Positions 1-6,012 of a stretch of DNA of 20,990 nucleotides are shown here, in pieces (the first letter of the stretch is position 1; each line of letters starts with the position of its first letter). Below the pieces are notes generated by a model. The model saw only the letters and a program-made list of their open reading frames with translations. It was not told where the DNA came from and ran no database searches. Origin of the DNA: an uncultured Bacteroidales bacterium (lineage in GTDB: Bacteria > Bacteroidota > Bacteroidia > Bacteroidales > Bacteroidaceae); assembly GCA_937901185.1 (NCBI GenBank), contig CALCHR010000024.1:1-20990 (forward strand). Direction: 5' to 3'. The translations under genes and the position numbers were made by a program.

Positions 1-235
1 GCACCAGCCCCAGCAGAATGCGCCCCAGAGAGGTAAACACGGTCAGAAAAAATTCTGCCTCGCCCACCATGCGCACGAGGGAGGCAAAGACGGTGGCGGG
101 ATAGGGCAGAAGCAGCTCGTTTCCCTTTCCATGCAATCTGCAATCGAGGCAAAAAGCCGCAAGCTGCCATACCCCCAGCCAGAAGGCCGGGGGTATCAGA
201 GCGAAAATGAAGTTTTTTGCCGTCTTACTCCGCAT
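1..235 (-). CDS. ABC transporter permease, N-terminal part (NitT/TauT type)
   Basis: This is a partial gene that runs off the left edge of the window; 78 codons are visible. The protein opens with a basic stretch, then a hydrophobic helix (about residues 9-30, with PPAFWLGVWQLAAF), then the LLLPYPATVFASLVRM segment and SLGRILLGLV. That pattern is the typical start of a nitrate/sulfonate/taurine-type (BPD_transp_1) permease, which forms the membrane channel of an importer. The ATG overlaps the end of the upstream reading frame by 11 bp (the shared bases read GATGCGGAGTAA), which suggests translational coupling to a substrate-binding protein. The substrate cannot be told from this fragment. Family call is fairly sure; the ATPase partner lies outside the window or elsewhere. 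Confidence 0.8.
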   Translation of the reverse strand, partial: MRSKTAKNFIFALIPPAFWLGVWQLAAFCLDCRLHGKGNELLLPYPATVFASLVRMVGEAEFFLTVFTSLGRILLGLV

Positions 236-1151
236 CGAAATAGAAGGAGTCGTAGGGCATGGCGCCGCCGATGGAGCCGGGATTCATCTGGAACAGGATC
301 TGATAGTAATCCTGCAGGACGTCCTTCATCTCCTCGCCGGTGACGAAGGTCAGATTGCACTGGGGGATGGCCTTGGCGGCGATGGCGGCGGAGGGGGTGA
401 TGCCGTAGCCGGCTACCAGCTCGGCGGCCTCTTCCACGTTCTTGGGATATTCGTAGGGCAGTCCATATTCTGCCAGGATGGCGTGCATCTCGGCGTTGTT
501 CTCGCCCTTGCGTCCCAAGATGTCCACCACTTTTCCGATGGGGCTTCGGGCGTCGGTGGGCCACTCTATGATTTTCACCACGGCCTTATCGCCGGAGAGT
601 CCGCCCTTGAGTTTGTCCTTCGGGATAAAAATGTCGCTCGCCAGGTAGCGTCCTTCGGTGAGCAAGAAACCGTAGTTGCGCTCCACACGCAGCTCGCCGA
701 CAAAGGTGTCGTGGGCGCGTTGCAGGATTTCAATCACCTCGGCTTCGCGGGTGTGGCTGCGGCGACGGGCCAGCATCGTGACGCGCACGCGGTCGCCGTC
801 GAGGGCGCCCATCGAGTTGCGCTCGCACACCAGGATGCTCTTGCCGCCATCGTCGGGCACAAAGGAGTTGCGTCCGTTGCGCTTGCGTTGGAAGATGCCC
901 TCTATCACCTGCGTGAGGTTAGCCATGCGGTAGTTGCCGGCGCCGTCGGTGGAGATGTAGTCGTCAAAGACGAGGTCGGAGAGCACATCGAGGATGAGCA
1001 TTTTGGTAGGATGGTTCTTGGCATGAAGGGCCGAGAAAATCGACTTGATGTTTATCTTGCGGTCAGCGTTCTGCTCAAAGAGTTCGAGCAGGAGGGCGTG
1101 GATGTCTTTCTTCGTGAGACGCCCCAAGCTTTTTCTTTCTTTCTTAGCCAT
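225..1151 (-). CDS. RNase R N-terminus fused in frame to ABC substrate-binding protein C-terminus (chimeric ORF)
   Basis: The 308-aa frame is uninterrupted but joins two unrelated families. Residues 1-78 are the winged-helix domain of RNase R/VacB, ~80-135 the first cold-shock OB domain (GIFQRKRNGRNSFVPDD, GDRVRV) and ~148-200 the second (GELRVERNYGFLL, DIFIPKDKLKGG). The conserved EMHAILAEYGLPYEYP follows. The RNB catalytic domain should come next (whole protein roughly 700 aa in Bacteroidales) but is absent. From residue ~245 (LVAGYGITPSAAIAAKAIPQ through NPGSIGGAMPYDSFYF) the sequence is the last ~65 residues of a NitT/TauT-type substrate-binding protein, and its natural partner, the permease, overlaps the stop. 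The join lies in EEAAE (residues 240-244). As written it cannot be a ribonuclease or a secreted binding protein. It is either a real deletion or a misassembly. Confidence 0.8.
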   Translation of the reverse strand: MAKKERKSLGRLTKKDIHALLLELFEQNADRKINIKSIFSALHAKNHPTKMLILDVLSDLVFDDYISTDGAGNYRMANLTQVIEGIFQRKRNGRNSFVPDDGGKSILVCERNSMGALDGDRVRVTMLARRRSHTREAEVIEILQRAHDTFVGELRVERNYGFLLTEGRYLASDIFIPKDKLKGGLSGDKAVVKIIEWPTDARSPIGKVVDILGRKGENNAEMHAILAEYGLPYEYPKNVEEAAELVAGYGITPSAAIAAKAIPQCNLTFVTGEEMKDVLQDYYQILFQMNPGSIGGAMPYDSFYFDAE

Positions 1152-1182
1152 AGCGGTCAGCGTTAATAGGGTTTTACATCAG

Positions 1183-1190
1183 CAAAGTAA
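1183..1190 (-). promoter_or_regulatory. Possible -7 box of the RNase R-type gene
   Basis: On the minus strand the bases read TTACTTTG, close to the Bacteroidota -7 consensus TAnnTTTG, 32 bp before the start codon. No clear -33 TTG is seen at the right distance. Weak call. Confidence 0.4.
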
Positions 1191-1255
1191 ATCATTTTTT
1201 TAGAGCCACGCTAACCTATTAAGAAAATATAACGTCCCGAGTCAGATTTTCTTGC

Positions 1256-1263
1256 TACTTTAG
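1256..1263 (+). promoter_or_regulatory. Possible -7 box of the DUF4294 gene
   Basis: TACTTTAG differs from TAnnTTTG at one fixed position and ends only 9 bp before the ATG. If it is used, the transcript has almost no leader. Weak call. Confidence 0.3.
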
Positions 1264-1272
1264 CAGCCGGAT

Positions 1273-1896
1273 ATGCTACAAAGATACGCCAGCCTTCTGT
1301 TGTTGCTCTTGGTGCAGAGCCTTTTCTGCTCGCTCTTTGCCCAAGAAGACGCCACCGACGAACCCACGCCGGTCATGCCGATATATGTGCGGGTGGGCAA
1401 GACGGTGTATCAGGGCGACAGCGTACCCCACATCACACTCCCCACGTTCTACAAGCGGCCCCCCATGGTGTTTAAGAATGAGAAGGAACGCCGGCGCTAC
1501 AACCGCCTTGTGGCCAATGTGAAAAAGGTGTTGCCCGTGGCCAAACTGGCTAAGATGACCATCATTGAGACCTACGGTGTCCTCGAAACGATGCCCACAG
1601 AGAAAGCCCGCAAGGAGCATATCAAGCGCGTAGAAGCCGGACTGAAAAAACAATATACGCCCTTGCTGAAAAAGATGACGCGCTCGCAGGGCCGCCTCCT
1701 TGTAAAACTCATCGACCGCGAATGCCACCAGAGCAGCTATAGCATTGCCAAAGCCTTTGTGGGGCCTTTCAAAGCCAATATGTACCAGAGCCTGGCTTTT
1801 ATCTTTGGCCAGAGTCTCACCAAGAAGTACGACCCGGAGGGCGATGATATGTATTTGGAGCGCGTGGTGGTTCTCGTAGAGAGCGGCCAACTCTAA
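1273..1896 (+). CDS. DUF4294 family secreted protein
   Basis: The 207-aa protein has a signal peptide (MLQRYASLLLLLLVQSLFC, likely cut after the SLFAQ region). It is followed by a DUF4294 domain that fills the rest of the chain: MPIYVRVGKTVYQGDSVPH, then FKNEKERRRYNRLVANVKKV, KLIDRECHQSSYSIAK and GDDMYLERVV near the end. DUF4294 is a Bacteroidota family without an assigned function; export suggests a periplasmic role. The domain is rich in Lys and Arg and lacks obvious catalytic motifs. The gene stands alone: it diverges from the RNase R-type frame and converges on the small peptide gene at 2147-2317. Family call is confident, function unknown. Confidence 0.88.
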   Translation: MLQRYASLLLLLLVQSLFCSLFAQEDATDEPTPVMPIYVRVGKTVYQGDSVPHITLPTFYKRPPMVFKNEKERRRYNRLVANVKKVLPVAKLAKMTIIETYGVLETMPTEKARKEHIKRVEAGLKKQYTPLLKKMTRSQGRLLVKLIDRECHQSSYSIAKAFVGPFKANMYQSLAFIFGQSLTKKYDPEGDDMYLERVVVLVESGQL

Positions 1897-1899
1897 AAC

Positions 1900-1918
1900 G
1901 CCTCGCAGGCCTTTTTTT
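1900..1918 (+). terminator. Short terminator hairpin after the DUF4294 gene
   Basis: A 4-bp stem GCCT/AGGC with a CGC loop is followed by C and seven T. It begins 3 bp after the stop codon. The stem is short, so efficiency is uncertain. Confidence 0.5.
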
Positions 1919-1937
1919 ACCCCTTTCTAAATACTTG

Positions 1938-2063
1938 ATTTTCAATAGTGATTTTCGGGCGTTTCTTAGTAAACTTCTAGGAAAAACTCGGAGTTTACTA
2001 GGAAAAATTTGTAGTTTACTAAGTTTTCCTAGAAAGCTACTAAGAAAAAAGAAAGAATTACCC
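1938..2063. repeat. 21-bp-periodic intergenic element, copy A
   Basis: The 126 bp divide into six blocks of 21 bp starting at 1938, 1959, 1980, 2001, 2022 and 2043. Four consecutive blocks end in CTA at exactly 21-bp steps (1979, 2000, 2021, 2042). AGTTTACTA occurs at 1992 and 2013, and in inverted form (TAGTAAACT) at 1967. CTAGGAAAAA occurs at 1977 and 1998, with TTTTCCTAG inverted at 2024. The left end carries CGGGCGTTTCTTAG and the right end an A-rich block ending in ACCC. It aligns without gaps to copy C (86 of 126 identical by hand count). It lies between the two facing terminators of a convergent gene pair, so it is probably not transcribed to a large extent. Function unknown. Confidence 0.85.
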
Positions 2064-2082
2064 CCTCTTCTCGGGGCTAAAA

Positions 2083-2126
2083 AAGAAAGCGGTTGCAGCT
2101 CATCGGGAGCGCAACCGCTTTATCTG
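2083..2126 (-). terminator. Strong terminator of the small peptide gene, possibly bidirectional
   Basis: The 11-bp stem AAAGCGGTTGC/GCAACCGCTTT spans 2086-2121, with an inner GCTC/GAGC extension. On the minus strand it is followed by C and a run of T. On the plus strand it is followed by TATCTGTTTTT, so it may also stop readthrough from the DUF4294 side. It begins 21 bp after the stop of the 56-aa peptide. Confidence 0.8.
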
Positions 2127-2146
2127 TTTTTGCCAAAAGGCTGAGA

Positions 2147-2317
2147 TTATTCCTCTACCTTCTTCATCCAGTTCGTACTGCTCCATCCGCGGTGGTTGGA
2201 GTAAGCGTCAGAGCCGTTCACTTCTGTATCCTTGTCCACAGGAATAGATACAGCCAGCATGTGCTCAGTGTGCAACTGAGCCACGCGTGTTTGGGGCATG
2301 ATATATGTTTTCTTCAT
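2147..2317 (-). CDS. 56-aa peptide of a Bacteroidales small-protein type (MKKxYxxPxTxV start)
   Basis: The peptide starts MKKTYIMPQTRVAQLHTEH, continues with MLAVSIPVDKD and ends GWSSTNWMKKVEE. The opening 'MKK-Y-x-P-x-T-x-V', a hydrophobic ML-A-SI centre and a polar, Trp-containing tail is a layout I recognise from many short unannotated proteins in Prevotella-like genomes; they have no established function. There is no signal peptide or membrane helix. The gene starts 29 bp after the stop of the 784-aa secreted protein on the same strand and is followed by a strong terminator, so the two very likely share a transcript. Codon use looks normal. Coding status is supported by the start motif, position and terminator, but not proven. 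Confidence 0.75.
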   Translation of the reverse strand: MKKTYIMPQTRVAQLHTEHMLAVSIPVDKDTEVNGSDAYSNHRGWSSTNWMKKVEE

Positions 2318-2346
2318 TGTGATAAGTTTTTAGAGTAGAGAAATTT

Positions 2347-4701
2347 TTATTGGGCAATGAACTTCTTGCCGTTGCTGATGTAGAACTGACCCTTGACGGT
2401 CTTCATCACGCGGCGGCCGCTGAGGTCGTAGATGGCTTCTGTGGCAGGCTGTACAGTCTCCACGCGGTCGATGGCAGTGGCGTTGAAGTCGAAGCTCAGC
2501 TTTACGCTCTCCAAAGCTTCGGGCAACACGAGGTAGGCCTTACGCTTTTCGATGGTGCGGTTGCTGGCGGAGAGGGGGTAGAAGGCCACTTCGTCGTTGG
2601 CCTTTCCTAATACATAGGCATTCACTGCTGCGTCTACCTCCACGCTGGTTTTACCTGTGCCAACCAACATGTTGTTTTCTACATAGGCTTCTTCCTCGTT
2701 GCCGGCAGGCATAAATTTATAGTTGCCCGCATCGCCGGTCAAGAGTACGCCTGTGTTGGCAGGGATAGCTTGACCTTCGGGAATCTTGGTCATGCTGATG
2801 ATGGTGTTGTGCACCTGTTCGTAGGGGCTAATGTACCATGCTGTTACGTTGTTGGGCACCACGGTGGCGTAGGGGGCGCTGAAGGTGGTGATGGCGCTGA
2901 TGTCGGTCAGGCCGGGAGCTTCTTTCAGGGCAAAGGCGTTGTCGAAATCAGCCTCGGTCAGTTTGAAACCGGCTGAGTAGCTGTCGTTGAAGAAGACCAT
3001 ACCGGCATGTGCATACGTACCGTCGTTGTTGATGGTCAGATAGTTGAATGCCTCGGCATTTCTCTTACCGAAGAGGGTGAGGAGGCCCAGCAAGTGGCGG
3101 CCTTCCACACTCACGCCGCTGCCTTGCACCATCTTTTCCACCTTGATGTCGGTGTAGGAGAGGGCATCGTGGTCGTAGGCATCCATAAAGCCTATGAAGT
3201 TGGTGCCTTCACTACCATTACCGCGCCAGATGAGGTATTTGCCTTCGTCGTTCACAAAGACATACTTGCCATTGTTCAGTTGGTGGCATACGAACACTTC
3301 GGCTTCGGAGAGGAAGATGCAGAAGTCCATATGAGAGCCGCAGTAGCGCATGTAGTATTCTTTGCCGTTCTTCTGCACGTTGGTAATGATGTAGGCCTTG
3401 CCGTCTTCGGGCATTTGGATGTCGGTAGAGAGACCATACTCGTTGAGGGCGATTTCCAAGTTACCATAGTGGAGGGGCGAGGTGCTGTATACCTTTGCCG
3501 AGTCGATGGCTGCTTGTAGCGAGGTGCGGGCCAATGAGAATTCTCTGGGATAGCCCACGCCGCTGAAGGTCAGGGCGGTTTCTGCCTCGCTGATGAGGGC
3601 TGTCATGCTGGCCTCGTCGATGCTGAAGGCAGCCAATGCGTCGGTGGGGTCAAAGGTGTCGTACGGAGTGATGTAGCAAGAGTTGCCACCGTCGGCGCAG
3701 CCGGCAGGGTTGGTACCACCGGGGCCCCAGCCGTCGAACTTCACATTGCTGTTGCCGTCGATGTTGATGAAGTGGCTCAGGTCAAAGTAGACCACAAAGG
3801 TTCCATCCACCATACCGGGATACATGAGGTAGATGGGGTCGGTGGGGTGGTCGGTCAGTTCGTTGTTCTTGCTCACAAACTTCTTGTAGCCTACGTTGTA
3901 GAGATAGCGTGTCTCGCCGCCGTCGTTGCTGATGAAGGCATAGCGGTGGGCGGGATAGGCTTCGGGGTTAGATGCACCGGCATGGTCAAGGCCGTTGGCC
4001 GTGGCGGTCCATGCGCCGCGCTCGTGGGTCACCACGGTGTAGCACAGCTCGTTGCTCAGTTGGCTTGCGTCAGTGATGGGGGTTTTCACCACCTCAGGCT
4101 TTTCGTCGATGTCGCCTGTAGGAACCGGGATAAAGGTGAATGCAGATTCCACTTGGGAGAGCGCTTTGTCGTTGTCGTAGCGTGCCACTTTGTCAGCGTG
4201 CTGTTTGTTGTAGTAGCTTTGTGTAGTGTTTTTGCAGAGCCATCTGTTTTTGGTTGTTGTCTCGAAGTCCTTCAAGCACCACCAATCGCCATCGAGCGAT
4301 GCTTCAGAAGCTTGGAAGGCAAAGAGGTCTCTTGTAAAATAGGATTCACTTTCGTCGGTCAATCCGGCCCAAGCCCATCCGCCGGTGCTTTGGTTCGTGG
4401 TTGCCAAGTAATAGCCGTTGGCCTTGTTGTAGATGCGGTAGCCGGTGGCTTCGCTGCCCACTATGCACCATTTTCCTTGGTCGGTTGTAGGTTCGTTTTG
4501 GTCGGTGAGTACCAACACGTTTGTGCTGGGATAGTGGTTGGCGTCGTTCAGATAGTCGCCGGTGCCACACTTGATGTAGTACCAGGTGGTGTTGGCAGCC
4601 CATTCTCCACCCACGGGGGCGTCGGAGATGGTGGGCATGGTCTGTGCTGTTGCGCCGATAAAGGAGAGCAGCAACAGGGTGAGCATGTAGATTTTTTTCA
4701 T
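2347..4701 (-). CDS. Large secreted surface protein with C-terminal sorting-type tail
   Basis: The start is taken at MKKIYMLTLLLLSFIGATAQ, a clear signal peptide cut near ATA-Q; an upstream in-frame ATG at 4833 overlaps the -7 box and is rejected. The 784-aa protein has an N-terminal region of short repeats with aromatic/Gly turns (TWYYIKCGTGDYL, YRIYNKANGYYLATT, WWCLKDF). These resemble the beta-trefoil-like segments of Bacteroidales surface proteins. Related segments recur at ~475-560 (KAYIITNVQKNGKEYYMRY, YVFVNDEGKYLIWRG). Residues ~630-755 form the common pre-C-terminal beta domain (SAPYATVVPNNVTAWYI, IPANTGVLLTG). The last ~30 residues (AIYDLSGRRV, GQFYISNGKK) look like a type A-style sorting tail. 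No catalytic motif is seen; carbohydrate or host-surface binding is only a guess. Confidence 0.85.
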   Translation of the reverse strand: MKKIYMLTLLLLSFIGATAQTMPTISDAPVGGEWAANTTWYYIKCGTGDYLNDANHYPSTNVLVLTDQNEPTTDQGKWCIVGSEATGYRIYNKANGYYLATTNQSTGGWAWAGLTDESESYFTRDLFAFQASEASLDGDWWCLKDFETTTKNRWLCKNTTQSYYNKQHADKVARYDNDKALSQVESAFTFIPVPTGDIDEKPEVVKTPITDASQLSNELCYTVVTHERGAWTATANGLDHAGASNPEAYPAHRYAFISNDGGETRYLYNVGYKKFVSKNNELTDHPTDPIYLMYPGMVDGTFVVYFDLSHFINIDGNSNVKFDGWGPGGTNPAGCADGGNSCYITPYDTFDPTDALAAFSIDEASMTALISEAETALTFSGVGYPREFSLARTSLQAAIDSAKVYSTSPLHYGNLEIALNEYGLSTDIQMPEDGKAYIITNVQKNGKEYYMRYCGSHMDFCIFLSEAEVFVCHQLNNGKYVFVNDEGKYLIWRGNGSEGTNFIGFMDAYDHDALSYTDIKVEKMVQGSGVSVEGRHLLGLLTLFGKRNAEAFNYLTINNDGTYAHAGMVFFNDSYSAGFKLTEADFDNAFALKEAPGLTDISAITTFSAPYATVVPNNVTAWYISPYEQVHNTIISMTKIPEGQAIPANTGVLLTGDAGNYKFMPAGNEEEAYVENNMLVGTGKTSVEVDAAVNAYVLGKANDEVAFYPLSASNRTIEKRKAYLVLPEALESVKLSFDFNATAIDRVETVQPATEAIYDLSGRRVMKTVKGQFYISNGKKFIAQ

Positions 4702-4830
4702 AAGGCTTATTTTTTTATTATATATTTTTCCGTGAGTCTGTGCCTTGGAGAAAAATAAAAGCAGCCGACAAATACGGATTTGCTGGGCTCGGTATTCATC
4801 GGTTGGTTTCTTACAAGGTTTCTCAGGTTG

Positions 4831-4838
4831 CAAAAATA
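4831..4838 (-). promoter_or_regulatory. -7 box of the secreted protein gene
   Basis: The minus strand reads TATTTTTG, a perfect TAnnTTTG, about 130 bp before the chosen ATG. This implies a leader of about 120 nt, long compared with other genes here. No -33 TTG is evident. Confidence 0.6.
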
Positions 4839-4997
4839 CAGATTTTCTGTGAATTGGGAAAATGAGGTGTTTTATAAATATATAATAAATGTATATTTTG
4901 TGAATTTTTGCCTTGCCAAGGCCTCTTCCGATTGTGACAAAAAGGCCGCTGGTAAGAAAATATTTAACTAAGTTTAACGCTGTGAGAAACTGCCTTT

Positions 4998-5108
4998 GCG
5001 CTTCGAAAACGCAGAAGGCGCGGAGGAAAAATTTGGTAACTTGTAGTTTTTCTTCGGTAACTCGCAGTTTTTCTTCGGCGCCTCCGAAGAAACGGAGAAA
5101 AAAGTAGC
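4998..5108. repeat. 21-bp-periodic intergenic element, diverged copy D
   Basis: GGTAACT occurs at 5035 and 5056, exactly 21 bp apart, and the GG of GGCGCCTCC falls at 5077, again 21 bp on. The two full units read GGTAACT(T/C)G(T/C)AG followed by TTTTTCTTC. A GGAAAAATTTGGTAACTTG stretch at 5025 matches GGAAAAATTCGGTAACTAC of copy C, and GCGCTTCGAAA at 4998 matches GCGTTTCGAAA of copy B. Spacing between the left part and the repeats is 27 rather than a multiple of 21, so this copy is rearranged. CTTCGG/CCGAAG (5073-5089) forms a perfect small hairpin. It lies between the terminator of one minus-strand gene and the promoter of the next. Confidence 0.65.
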
Positions 5109-5130
5109 GGTTTTCTTTTTCAAAAGAGCC

Positions 5131-5160
5131 AAAAAAAGGGAGCGCTCCGAAGAGGCTCCC
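5131..5160 (-). terminator. Terminator of the PBP4/dehydrogenase operon
   Basis: On the minus strand GGGAGC CTC UUCG GAG C GCUCCC forms a stem with a stable UUCG tetraloop, followed by seven T (5131-5137). It lies about 125 bp after the dehydrogenase stop. Confidence 0.85.
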
Positions 5161-5283
5161 GCTTTGCTATTACAAAGATAATACGGAATGGAGGAAAATC
5201 CAAATCGCTCGTTGTGGATTTTTAATAAGCATTAAGAATTTTTAAGTATTTGAGAACTGCATAAAAATCCCTGGTGCGCTGGT

Positions 5284-6009
5284 TTATCGGGCCAACAGTT
5301 TTGCCAGCAAGCGAGTGGGTACTATCCGCATAATGGGGGCGATGAGCGCCCAGCGGCAGGTGATGGTGGCCACGCGGCGGCGGCGGTCGATGGCGCGTAC
5401 GATGGCGCGCACAGCCTTCTCGGGCGGCAGCACCCAAAAGAACTGTTTCGGATTGGCCAGCAGCGGCGTGTCCACAAAGCCCGGGCGGATGTCCGACACG
5501 TAGATGGGGCGTCCGCTCACCATGGCGCGTTGGCGCAGCGCCTCGAGGTAGTGCGCTTGGTAAGCCTTCGAGGCCGAATAGGCAGGAGCAGGGGCCAGGC
5601 CGCGTACGGAGGCGATGGAGCTGATGGCTGCCAGGTGGCCGTGGCCCTGCGTGGCAAACAGTTTATAGGCCCAGTCGGCGATGGCAGTCCAGCCGCGCAC
5701 GTTGGTTTCGATGGTGGGCAGTTCCAAATCAAAGTCGAGCGCTGCGTTTTGTCGGCCCACGCCCGAGCTGAGCACCAGCAGGTCTAGGCCGCCAAGGCGC
5801 TCGGTCAAGCTTTCAAGGACCTTGATGCACCGGGCAGTGTCGGTCACGTCGAGCGTATCGTGTATTACGTTGGGATGCGCTCCGGCCACTTCCTCCAAGA
5901 GGGCGGTGCGGCGTCCGGCAATGGCCACTTGCCAGCCGCGGCTGATATAGCTCTCGGCAATGCCACGCCCCAGTCCGGAGGTGGCGCCTACGATGATTAC
6001 TTTCTTCAT
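5284..6009 (-). CDS. Short-chain dehydrogenase/reductase (classical SDR)
   Basis: The 241-aa protein carries the SDR signature in order: the cofactor loop GATSGLG at residues 8-14, LSSGVG at ~80-85 in place of the usual NNAG, Asn103 in the TNVRG segment, Ser131 in ISS, and the catalytic pair Tyr144/Lys148 in YSASK. The active site is therefore complete and an NAD(P)H-dependent oxidoreductase is expected. AGRR at 31-34, just after the second strand, suggests NADPH preference. The C-terminal ~25 residues (RWALIAPIMRIVPTRLLAKL) are hydrophobic and basic and may bind the membrane, as in several lipid or quinone-linked SDRs. The substrate cannot be inferred. The gene starts 3 bp after the PBP4 stop, so it is translated from the same mRNA. 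Confidence 0.9.
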   Translation of the reverse strand: MKKVIIVGATSGLGRGIAESYISRGWQVAIAGRRTALLEEVAGAHPNVIHDTLDVTDTARCIKVLESLTERLGGLDLLVLSSGVGRQNAALDFDLELPTIETNVRGWTAIADWAYKLFATQGHGHLAAISSIASVRGLAPAPAYSASKAYQAHYLEALRQRAMVSGRPIYVSDIRPGFVDTPLLANPKQFFWVLPPEKAVRAIVRAIDRRRRVATITCRWALIAPIMRIVPTRLLAKLLAR

Positions 6010-6012
6010 AGC

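Larger units (their letters stand above)
4702..5283. other. 582-bp intergenic region
   Basis: Reading from the right, it holds the 3' flank of the dehydrogenase gene, its UUCG-loop terminator (5131-5160), the diverged 21-bp-periodic element (4998-5108), an AT-rich stretch (about 4840-4970), and the promoter and ~120-nt leader of the secreted protein. I see no credible gene in it. Confidence 0.8.

Noticed and set aside
207..1166. 319-codon open frame opposite the RNase R-type frame
   Set aside because: The minus strand carries clear RNase R domains; the plus frame is a mirror of them.
1938..2063. CRISPR-like array in the 21-bp repeats
   Set aside because: Units abut directly with no spacers, are only 21 bp and vary between blocks. 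No cas gene is present.
2093..2338. 81-codon plus-strand frame over the small peptide gene
   Set aside because: The minus-strand peptide has a recognisable start, fits the upstream gene and has its own terminator.
3772..4758. Plus-strand open frame inside the secreted protein gene
   Set aside because: Val/Gly-rich antisense translation without a domain; the minus strand has signal peptide and sorting tail.
4702..4833. Upstream start for the secreted protein
   Set aside because: It overlaps the -7 box and would place 44 residues in front of a standard signal peptide.
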